Notes under the pieces: generated by a model
What the model saw: only the letters and a program-made list of their open reading frames with translations
Databases searched by the model: none
Told to the model about the DNA's origin: nothing
Shown here: one piece after another, positions 7,741-13,907 of the stretch
Numbering within the stretch: position 1 is the stretch's first letter
Layout: the number at the start of each line of letters is the position of its first letter
Source: Rubritepida sp.
GTDB taxonomy: Bacteria > Pseudomonadota > Alphaproteobacteria > Acetobacterales > Acetobacteraceae
Assembly (NCBI GenBank): GCA_014376425.1
Contig: JACMRO010000331.1
Span: 1-15,478, forward strand
DNA length: 15,478 nucleotides
Reading direction: 5' to 3'
Made by a program: the position numbers and the translations under genes

Positions 7741-8828
7741 CGTCGATGAATGATCTGCGATGGCCGGCGCGGCATACCGGCCGGCGTGCCATGCTGGCCG
7801 GGCTGGCGGCGGCCGCCCCGGCGCTGGGCCAGAACCGGCCCGCCAGTGCCCCACCCACCAGTGCCCCACCCACCAGTGCCCCACCCGCCAGTGCCCCACC
7901 CGCCAGTGCCCCACCCGCCTCGCGTGAGGGCGAGGTGATACTGGGCCGCGATGGCTGGCTGTTCGGCGCCTGGGAGGACGTTCGCAGCGTCGATCTGCGC
8001 CGCACGCGCGAGCTGTGCCGCTACCTCAACAGCGCGATCGCCATCCTGCGCGGCGAAGGGCTGCAGGTGGCGCTGTGCGTCACGCCCACCAAAGCACGGG
8101 TCTACCAGGAGTTCCTGCCGGCCGACTTCCAGCCGAGTGCCGATGCCACGGCGCGCTACGGCGTGCTGATGGAGGAGCTGAGCCGCGGCGACACCTTGAT
8201 GGTCGACCACGCCGCGCAATTCGCCGCCCTGCGCCGGTCTAGCCGCGACCCGCTGTTCTTCAAGGCCGACATCCATTGGACGCCGGCTGGCGGCGCCGCG
8301 GCGGCGACCGACCTGGCCAAGCTGATCCGCGACCGCGCCCGCCTGCCCACACCACGCCGGCCCGGCACCCGGCTCGGTGACCACATCTCGATGCGCTACG
8401 AAAGCAACGACCTGGCCGGCATGCTGCCGCCGGCGCAGCGCACCCGCTTCCCGTTCGAGCAATTTCGTGTCCGCCGTATCACCGGCGCGCCGCAGGGCGT
8501 TGGGCTGATCGAGGAGGATGGCGCGGATTGCGTGATCGCCGGCAATTCCTTCATGCAGACCGGCTTCGGCTTTCCGCCGATGTTGTCCAACCAGCTGAAC
8601 CGCCCGGTGTCGCTGGCCGTGCAGGTCGGCCGCTTCGGGCCCTACACGACGCTGCTGAACTACCTGAAGAGCGACCTGTTCAGGAACGAGCGGCCGCAGT
8701 TGATCGTCTGGCATTTCCTGGAAGGCAACATGGAAGTGATGCCGGACCACACCGGCTACTGGGGCAGCTCGGCCATGCCCGCGCGGCAGTTCACCGACGA
8801 GCTGCGCCGCCTGGCGCGGCGGGCGTGA
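7737..8828 (+). CDS. AlgJ/AlgX-like SGNH O-acetyltransferase, Tat-exported
   Basis: A 363-residue protein from GTG 7737 (360 from ATG 7746). The N-terminus has a twin-arginine signal, TGRRAML at residues 14-20, followed by an Ala/Leu-rich stretch ending PALGQ near 32. Residues 36-60 are five SAPP-containing pentapeptides encoded by a 15-bp tandem repeat. The rest matches the SGNH hydrolase-like domain of alginate O-acetyltransferases: LGRDGWLFG near 68, KADIHWTPAGG with the Asp-x-His pair at 178/180, and AGNSFM with the nucleophilic Ser at 271. The roughly 90-residue spacing between these resembles AlgX. Such proteins transfer acetyl groups to exported polysaccharide in the periplasm. There is no C-terminal carbohydrate-binding domain, so it is closer to AlgJ in size. 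It ends one base into the AlgF-like gene. The polysaccharide is unknown; nothing shows it is alginate. Confidence 0.85.
   Translation: MTSMNDLRWPARHTGRRAMLAGLAAAAPALGQNRPASAPPTSAPPTSAPPASAPPASAPPASREGEVILGRDGWLFGAWEDVRSVDLRRTRELCRYLNSAIAILRGEGLQVALCVTPTKARVYQEFLPADFQPSADATARYGVLMEELSRGDTLMVDHAAQFAALRRSSRDPLFFKADIHWTPAGGAAAATDLAKLIRDRARLPTPRRPGTRLGDHISMRYESNDLAGMLPPAQRTRFPFEQFRVRRITGAPQGVGLIEEDGADCVIAGNSFMQTGFGFPPMLSNQLNRPVSLAVQVGRFGPYTTLLNYLKSDLFRNERPQLIVWHFLEGNMEVMPDHTGYWGSSAMPARQFTDELRRLARRA
7842..7916 (+). repeat. Five tandem 15-bp repeats inside the AlgJ/AlgX-like gene
   Basis: Five 15-base units of the form (G/A)CC-AGT-GCC-CCA-CCC follow one another without gaps, each encoding Ala/Thr-Ser-Ala-Pro-Pro. 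Units differ only at the first base (three with GCC outside, two with ACC in the middle). They form a flexible linker just after the predicted signal peptide cleavage site. The unit length is a multiple of three, so gain or loss of units would change linker length without a frameshift. Confidence 0.95.
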
Positions 8829-9505
8829 TGCGCCGGGCCTTGCTGCTGGCGATGCTGACCGCACCGGCCCTGGCGCAACAGGTGCTGTACCAGCCGCTGC
8901 CGCCGGCGGGGTCGGCCTATTTGCGCATCGCCAACGGCACTGGCGAGCCGCTGCGGGTGGGCGCGCTGAACCCGGGCACGCTGACTACGGGCATGCTGAC
9001 CCTGGGCACCGGCACAGCGCAGCGCATCAGCCCCTATGCGGTGCAGCTGGAGGTGGCCGGCCGGCCGGTCGCCCTGGCCCTCAGCGCCGGCGCGGCGCGT
9101 GGCGAGGCCAGCCTGCCGCTGCAGCCCGGCAGCTTCAACACCCTGGTCGTGCTGGCCACGGGCGCCGCGCTGCGCGTCGTCCCCCTGGTCGATGAGACGC
9201 AGTTCAACCAGACCCGGGCGCGTCTGACCTTCTACAACGCGACTGCCAACTGTGCGGGCGGCGGCCTGGCGCTCGACCCGGCGGGGCAGGCGGTATTTGC
9301 CGATGTGGCCCCGGGTGCGGCGCGGATGCGCAGCGTCAATCCGGTCAGCGCCCAGGTGCGGGTGGGCTGCGACGCGGCGCGCAGCCCGGCCTTCGCCCTG
9401 GGCGGGCTTGAGGCCGGCGGCCAGTACAGCATCTGGTTGATGGCACCGGCCGGCCAGCCGATCGGCTTCGTGACCCGCGACACGACGGCACCGTGGACGC
9501 GCTGA
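8828..9505 (+). CDS. AlgF-like periplasmic polysaccharide O-acetylation protein
   Basis: A 225-residue protein with a Sec signal peptide (MRRALLLAMLTAPALA, likely cleaved after Ala16), followed by a mature start QVLYQPLPPAGSAYLRIAN that closely resembles the AlgF family's conserved beginning. The rest is beta-rich with alternating hydrophobic residues, and two cysteines at 142 and 181 could form a periplasmic disulfide. AlgF is needed for alginate acetylation and works with AlgI, AlgJ and AlgX; its biochemical role is as a periplasmic partner rather than a known enzyme. The ATG overlaps the preceding stop by one base (TGATG) and has no clear Shine-Dalgarno of its own, so it probably depends on upstream translation. 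Pairing with the AlgJ/AlgX-like gene strongly supports the assignment. The acetylated polymer is not identified here. Confidence 0.85.
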   Translation: MRRALLLAMLTAPALAQQVLYQPLPPAGSAYLRIANGTGEPLRVGALNPGTLTTGMLTLGTGTAQRISPYAVQLEVAGRPVALALSAGAARGEASLPLQPGSFNTLVVLATGAALRVVPLVDETQFNQTRARLTFYNATANCAGGGLALDPAGQAVFADVAPGAARMRSVNPVSAQVRVGCDAARSPAFALGGLEAGGQYSIWLMAPAGQPIGFVTRDTTAPWTR

Positions 9506-10614
9506 GGCCGGGCCGCCGCCCGCTGGCCATGGCCATGCTGGCCACCGGCTGCACCGAGGCGCCGCGGCCGGCCGATCTCAGCCAGGCGCGCCCCGCCTAC
9601 CCCCTGCCGCCGGGCTTCCCCTCGCCCATGGTCACCCGCGCCAACGGCATCTTCACCGAAGGTGGCCGGCAGCAATTCCTGCGCGGCGTGGCGGTGCCGG
9701 ATATCGTCTGGATCGCCACCGCCAACGATGCCCAGATCGGCTTCTTCGACCATCGGCTGTTCAACGCCGCCGCCGCCTGGGGCTGCGACATCCTGCGCCT
9801 GTCCATCATGCCGGCGTTGTGGCGCCGCCTGGGCGAGGCGCATGTGCTGGCCACGATCGACGCCTGCGTGGCCTATGCCCGCCGTTGCGGCCTGTACCTA
9901 TCATTGAACTGGCACAGCATCGGCTTCCCGCCCACCGAGCGGTACAAGGTCCTCGAAGACATTCGCTATGGTAACCTGTTCGAGACGACCACGGCCGAGA
10001 CACATGCGTTCTGGCGCAGCATGGCCACGCGCTACGGCCAGGAGCCGGTGGTCGCCTTCTTCGAGCTGTTCAACGAACCGCAATACATCGAGCCGGGCGG
10101 CGCGCTGACCACCCACCACACCGAGCCGATGTGGGTTTCCTGGCGGAACTGGTGCGAGACCTGCACCGACGAGATCAGGCGCCTGGCGCCAGCCAAGCCG
10201 GTCGTCGTGGGCGGGCTGCAATTCGGCTACGACCTGTCCTTCGCCCCTGACCTGCCGGTGCGCCGCCCCCACGTCATTTACGCCACCCATCCCTATCCAG
10301 ACAGCAACTGGCGAATCTCCTGGGCGGACGCCTTCATCACGCCGGGCCAGCGCGTGCCGGTCATTGCCAGCGAATTCGGGTGGGATGAGCGCAACCACCC
10401 GCCCAGCGCGCTGCGCGCCGATGGCTCGACCGGCGGCGGCCGCTACCAGGAGGCGATTCTGAACGCCTTCGACCAGTCGGCAATGGGTTGGCAGGCGTGG
10501 TGTTTCAGCCATCTGTTCACCCCGGCGCTGCTGGCCAACGCGCAGTTCGAACCATCCGGCGATTTCGGCGCCTATGTTCGGCAGGCGTTGCAGGTTCGCA
10601 AGCGCGCGGGCTGA
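9493..10614 (+). CDS. GH5-like (cellulase family) glycoside hydrolase, putative lipoprotein
   Basis: A 373-residue protein with the (beta/alpha)8 cellulase-family fold. The acid/base is Glu195 in FELFNEP and the nucleophile is Glu294 in PVIASEFGW; other GH5-like marks are FLRGVAVPD near 64, DILRLSIMP near 98, SLNWHS near 138 and YATHPYPD near 260. The GTG at 9493 overlaps the AlgF-like gene by 13 bases and gives a basic N-terminus (RPGRRP) followed by a short hydrophobic run and LATGC, a plausible but imperfect lipobox with Cys20. The later ATG at 9529 would remove the basic residues. It would act on beta-linked glycans in the envelope, perhaps trimming a polysaccharide acetylated by its neighbours, much as a cellulase gene accompanies many cellulose synthase operons. 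The substrate is not readable from the sequence. It ends the five-gene coupled run. Confidence 0.87.
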   Translation: MDALRPGRRPLAMAMLATGCTEAPRPADLSQARPAYPLPPGFPSPMVTRANGIFTEGGRQQFLRGVAVPDIVWIATANDAQIGFFDHRLFNAAAAWGCDILRLSIMPALWRRLGEAHVLATIDACVAYARRCGLYLSLNWHSIGFPPTERYKVLEDIRYGNLFETTTAETHAFWRSMATRYGQEPVVAFFELFNEPQYIEPGGALTTHHTEPMWVSWRNWCETCTDEIRRLAPAKPVVVGGLQFGYDLSFAPDLPVRRPHVIYATHPYPDSNWRISWADAFITPGQRVPVIASEFGWDERNHPPSALRADGSTGGGRYQEAILNAFDQSAMGWQAWCFSHLFTPALLANAQFEPSGDFGAYVRQALQVRKRAG

Positions 10615-10623
10615 GCGTCAGCC
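10609..10623. other. Inverted repeat containing both convergent stop codons
   Basis: GGCTGA (10609-10614) and TCAGCC (10618-10623) form a perfect six-base-pair dyad around a three-base GCG loop. The left arm ends in the GH5 stop TGA, and the right arm begins with the complement of the TGA stop of the convergent GAF-GGDEF-EAL gene. There is no T-run on either strand, so it is not a classical intrinsic terminator. Confidence 0.5.
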
Positions 10624-12480
10624 GATGATGATCTCGGCGCCGGCCACCACGCCGATCGCCGCCTCGATGGCCTGCGCCACCTGGTTCTCCGGCACCGGCC
10701 GGGCCAGCAGGAACCCCTGCGCCCGGTCGACGCCAAGCCGGTGCAGAATCTGCAATTCGCGCAGCGTCTCCACCCCTTCGGCGACCACGGGCACGCCCAG
10801 CGTATGGCCCAGCTCGACCACCGTGGCCAATACCGCTTCCGCCCGCGCATCCTCGCCCAGGTTGCGAACCAGGCCGCGGTCGACCTTGACGACGGAGAAG
10901 GGAAAGCGGTGCAAATAGGTCAGCGAGGCATGGCCGCCGCCGAAATCGTCCAGCGCCACTCCGACGCCCAGGTCGCGCAGCGACTGGATCGCCGCCAGAG
11001 CGCCATCACGCTCATGCACCAGCACCGTTTCCGTCAGCTCGACCGTCAGCCGCGCGGCGGGCAGGCCGGACGTGGCCAGCGCCTCACGCACCATCTCCTC
11101 CATCCCGCCCAGCGCCACATTGGCCGCGGAAATATTGACCGAAAGGCTCCACGGCCGCGGCCATAGGGCGGCGATGGCGCAGGCACGGAACAGCACCCAG
11201 CGGTCGAGATGGCTGATCAGCCCGCCTTCCTCGGCCATCGGGATGAAGTCGCCGGGCGGAATGAGCCGTCCGTCCGACGGCCAGCGGATCAGCGCCTCCA
11301 GCCCGTGCCCGCCGCCGGCGCGGGCTGGTGGTGGGTTGCGGTTCCAGGGGGTGGGTGCGCGGCGCAACTCACCCAGGCCGATGACCGGCTGGAAGGCGAG
11401 CGTGAAAGGCTCGCGCCCCGGCGGCAGCAGCGCCTCCCGCAGCGCCTCGCGCAGCCTGATCCGGCCGGGCGAAGCGAGGGGTGCGTTCGCCGCGGTGCCA
11501 TCGCCGGTGCCGCGCTTGCGGGCGTAGAGCCGGGCATCCGCCAATGCCAGAACCGCCTCCGGATCGGCATTGTCCTGCGGGAGGAGCGCCGAACCGATCG
11601 AGATGCGCAGCGGCACGACCACCCCGTCGAGCGCGAAGGTGTCCGCCATCGCCGTGCGCAGCCTGCCCTCGATGGCCGGCAGGGCTTGTGGAGTGGCGAT
11701 GCCATGGCAGACCAGGGCGAATTCGTCGCCGGCCAGCCTGACCAGAAGGTCGCGCGGCCGCAATGTGCGGCGCAGCCTGGTCGCCATCTCCTGCAAGGTG
11801 GCGTCGCCACCGGCATGGCCGAAGCGGTCGTTGATCTGGCGAAAGCCATCCAGGTCCAGCAGCAGCACCGCGGTGCCGCCGTTGCGCGGCGGCGCCTCGC
11901 GCAGTTGCGCCAGCGTGGCGTCCAGCGCCGCGCGGCTGCCGGCGCCGGTCAGTGGATCGGTACGGCCGGCCTCGCTGAGTGTCTGGACGGCGCCGTGCAG
12001 CTGCAAGGCGGCGCTGATCCCTGCCGCCAGGTCGGTCAGGTGCTGCAGTTCCTGCATGTCCAGCTCTCGCGGCGCATGGTCGACGACCCAGAGCGCGCCC
12101 AGAGCAAAGCCGTTCCGGTCGAGCACGGGCGCGCCGGCGTAGAAACGTATGCCGGGGGAGCCGGTCACGCCGGGGTGGTCGGCGAAGCGCGGATCCAGGC
12201 GGGCGTCGGCCACCACCGTGACTTCGTTCGGCTGCAGGATGGTGTAGGCACAGAAAGCCTCGTCGCGTGGCGTCTCTGTCCCCTCCATGCCGCGGGACGA
12301 CTTGAACCATTGCCGATCGGCGTCGATCAGGGAAAAGGCGGCGACCGGCACTTGCAGGACTGAACATGCGAGGCGGGTGAACCCGTCGAACACCGCTTCC
12401 GGTGCCGTATCCAGGATGTTCAACGCTCGCAGGCGAGCGAGGCGGATCGCCTCATTGGCGGGCTTTGGCGCGGCCGGCAT
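10618..12480 (-). CDS. GAF-GGDEF-EAL cyclic-di-GMP turnover protein
   Basis: A 620-residue soluble protein without membrane segments. Residues about 20-165 form a GAF sensor domain (FCAYTIL, DPRFADHP, GIRFYAGAPV are typical of GAF-linked cyclases). Residues about 170-335 form a GGDEF domain in which the signature reads AGDEF (250-254), with a product-inhibition RxxD site, RPRD at 241-244. Residues about 360-605 form an EAL phosphodiesterase domain with Glu395-Ala-Leu, SVNIS, ELTET, DDFGGG, VVKVDRG, AEGVE and AQGFLLARP, so all metal- and substrate-binding residues appear intact. A Pro/Gly-rich insert of about 15 residues lies just before the EAL motif. The enzyme could make or break cyclic-di-GMP in response to the GAF ligand, which is unknown. 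Its ATG at 12478-12480 follows a GGAG about nine bases upstream. It converges on the GH5 gene, three bases apart, and may regulate exopolysaccharide output. Confidence 0.94.
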   Translation of the reverse strand: MPAAPKPANEAIRLARLRALNILDTAPEAVFDGFTRLACSVLQVPVAAFSLIDADRQWFKSSRGMEGTETPRDEAFCAYTILQPNEVTVVADARLDPRFADHPGVTGSPGIRFYAGAPVLDRNGFALGALWVVDHAPRELDMQELQHLTDLAAGISAALQLHGAVQTLSEAGRTDPLTGAGSRAALDATLAQLREAPPRNGGTAVLLLDLDGFRQINDRFGHAGGDATLQEMATRLRRTLRPRDLLVRLAGDEFALVCHGIATPQALPAIEGRLRTAMADTFALDGVVVPLRISIGSALLPQDNADPEAVLALADARLYARKRGTGDGTAANAPLASPGRIRLREALREALLPPGREPFTLAFQPVIGLGELRRAPTPWNRNPPPARAGGGHGLEALIRWPSDGRLIPPGDFIPMAEEGGLISHLDRWVLFRACAIAALWPRPWSLSVNISAANVALGGMEEMVREALATSGLPAARLTVELTETVLVHERDGALAAIQSLRDLGVGVALDDFGGGHASLTYLHRFPFSVVKVDRGLVRNLGEDARAEAVLATVVELGHTLGVPVVAEGVETLRELQILHRLGVDRAQGFLLARPVPENQVAQAIEAAIGVVAGAEIIIG

Positions 12481-12598
12481 CAGGCGTCACTCCAGTGCAG
12501 CGTACAGGATGCACCGCGACGCGGCCGCAATCACCCTTCCATGCCATAGAAACCCTTACTAAAAGCCAAAAAATATCGCGGTAATGACGCAAATGTGA
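12481..12598 (-). promoter_or_regulatory. Leader/promoter region of the cyclic-di-GMP gene, including an AT-rich tract
   Basis: These 118 bases separate the GAF-GGDEF-EAL start from the aminotransferase stop, both on the minus strand. Positions 12541-12600 have only 22 G/C of 60, by far the least GC-rich stretch I see. That suits a promoter for the downstream gene. On the minus strand TTTGGC and TATGGC lie 16 bases apart, only a weak match to -35/-10 boxes. GGAG at about 12490-12493 (minus strand) serves as Shine-Dalgarno. Confidence 0.4.
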
Positions 12599-13783
12599 TT
12601 AAGCGTTTCCAGCGAGATACGCCATCGCCGCCTGCAATCCTCCCTGCTTGTACGGAACCCCGGCGGCGGCCAGACCCATCTCGACTCCACCCAGCGTCGC
12701 CACCAGTTCGAGGTCACCGAAATCGCCGAGATGGCCGATGCGGAAGACCTGGTCGTTCAACTGGCCCAGCCCGTTGCCCAGGCTCATGTTGAACTTCTCC
12801 AGGATGACCGCGCGCAGCGCATTGGCGCTGTGGCCCTCGGGCAGCCGCACGGCGGTCAGCACCGAGGAATAGTGCCGCGGATCGTCGCACTGGACTTCCA
12901 GCCCCCAGGCGCGGACGGCCCGGCGCGTGGCTTCGGCATGGCGGTCGTGGCGGGCGAAGACGTTCTCCAGCCCTTCCTCGGCCAGCATGTCGAGCGCCGT
13001 ATCCAGGCCGTAGAGCAGGTTGGTGGCCGGGGTGGACGGGAAGTAGCCGGTGGCGTTGGACCGGATCATCGGCCCCCAATCCCAATAGCTGCGCGGCAGG
13101 CCGGCGCTTTCGCTGGCGCGCAAGGCCTTGGCGGACACCGCGTTGAAACTCAGCCCCGGCGGCAGCATCAGCCCCTTCTGAGAGCCGCTGATGGTGACGT
13201 CCACGCCCCATTCATCGTGCCGGTATTCCATGCTGGCCAGGCCCGAGATGGTATCGACCAGCAGCAGGGCAGGGTGGCCGGCGGCGTCGATCGCGGCGCG
13301 CACATCCGCGATGCGCGAAGTGCAGCCGGTGCTGGTCTCGTTGTGCACGACGCAGACCGCCTTGATGTCGTGCGACCTGTCCTCGCGCAGCCGCGCTTCG
13401 ATGCCCGGCGCGTCGGCACCGCGGCGCCAGTCGGTCCTGATCAACTCCGGCCGGATGCCCAGCCGCTCGGCCATCTCGCGCCATAGCCAGGCGAAATGCC
13501 CAGTCTCGCACATCAGCACCCTGTCGCCGGCGCTGAGCGTGTTGGCCAGTGCCGCTTCCCATGCGCCGGTGCCGCTGGCGGGGTAGATGACGACGTGGCC
13601 CTTCGTGTTGAAGACGAACTTGACCTTCTCCAGCAGCTGCATCCCGAACTTGCCGAAATCCGGGCCGCGATGGTCCATCGTGGCGTTGTCCATGGCGCGC
13701 AGGATGCGGTCGGGCACCGTCGAGGGCCCGGGGATCTGCAGGTAGTGCCGGCCGGCGGTGCGCTTGCTTTCGAAATAGGCCAT
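12599..13783 (-). CDS. sgaA: Serine-glyoxylate aminotransferase (class V, PLP-dependent)
   Basis: A 394-residue protein of the class V aminotransferase family, matching the length and order of serine-glyoxylate/alanine-glyoxylate aminotransferases. It converts serine plus glyoxylate to hydroxypyruvate plus glycine, in the cytoplasm. Visible signatures are PGPSTVPDRILRAM near the start, MDHRGPDF, ASGTGAWEAAL near 70-80, HNETSTG near 147, LLVDTISGLASMEY with the PLP-binding Asp, and SGSQKGLMLPPG with the Schiff-base Lys203. The C-terminal FRIGHLGD motif is also typical. ATG 13781-13783 has an AGGAG six bases upstream; in-frame extensions further upstream lack family similarity. It is divergent from a FAD-linked 2-hydroxyacid oxidase, which could supply glyoxylate or hydroxypyruvate-linked substrates. 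In the serine cycle or glycolate pathway this enzyme is central, but other genes of those pathways are outside the window. Confidence 0.92.
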   Translation of the reverse strand: MAYFESKRTAGRHYLQIPGPSTVPDRILRAMDNATMDHRGPDFGKFGMQLLEKVKFVFNTKGHVVIYPASGTGAWEAALANTLSAGDRVLMCETGHFAWLWREMAERLGIRPELIRTDWRRGADAPGIEARLREDRSHDIKAVCVVHNETSTGCTSRIADVRAAIDAAGHPALLLVDTISGLASMEYRHDEWGVDVTISGSQKGLMLPPGLSFNAVSAKALRASESAGLPRSYWDWGPMIRSNATGYFPSTPATNLLYGLDTALDMLAEEGLENVFARHDRHAEATRRAVRAWGLEVQCDDPRHYSSVLTAVRLPEGHSANALRAVILEKFNMSLGNGLGQLNDQVFRIGHLGDFGDLELVATLGGVEMGLAAAGVPYKQGGLQAAMAYLAGNA

Positions 13784-13907
13784 CGGTTGCTCCTGGGGTT
13801 GGCGGTTTGTGGCGCAGACCCAACTGCCATGCCAATGAGTTCTCCATCTGCCACCCATGAGGCTTATCCATGCGCGCCCCGCGCGCGGGCAGGGTAGAAC
13901 CGCGGCT
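13784..13907. promoter_or_regulatory. Divergent intergenic region between sgaA and the FAD oxidase
   Basis: These 124 bases must hold the promoters of both divergent genes. A GC-only palindromic run (GCGCG near 13872-13876 and 13881-13885) lies about 25 bases before the rightward ATG. I do not find a convincing -35/-10 pair. The shared region allows joint regulation of the aminotransferase and the oxidase. Confidence 0.4.
13790..13794 (-). promoter_or_regulatory. Shine-Dalgarno that sets the sgaA start
   Basis: On the minus strand AGGAG lies six bases before ATG 13783. This selects that start over in-frame upstream codons that would extend the protein by up to about 64 residues of unrelated sequence. 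Confidence 0.7.

Noticed and set aside
7476..8864. A 462-codon minus-strand frame with repeated GTGGW-type units, and another minus-strand frame with repeated VGHWR/W units
   Set aside because: The repeats are only the complement of the 15-bp tandem repeat in the AlgJ/AlgX-like gene, read in other frames.
11209..12363. A 384-codon plus-strand frame opposite the GAF-GGDEF-EAL gene
   Set aside because: Antisense to a gene with three recognisable domains; the product is low complexity and has no motif.
12568..12590. Possible intrinsic terminator after sgaA on the minus strand (GCG...CGC followed by six T)
   Set aside because: The stem is only three base pairs plus a wobble, too weak to call a terminator even though a T-run follows it.
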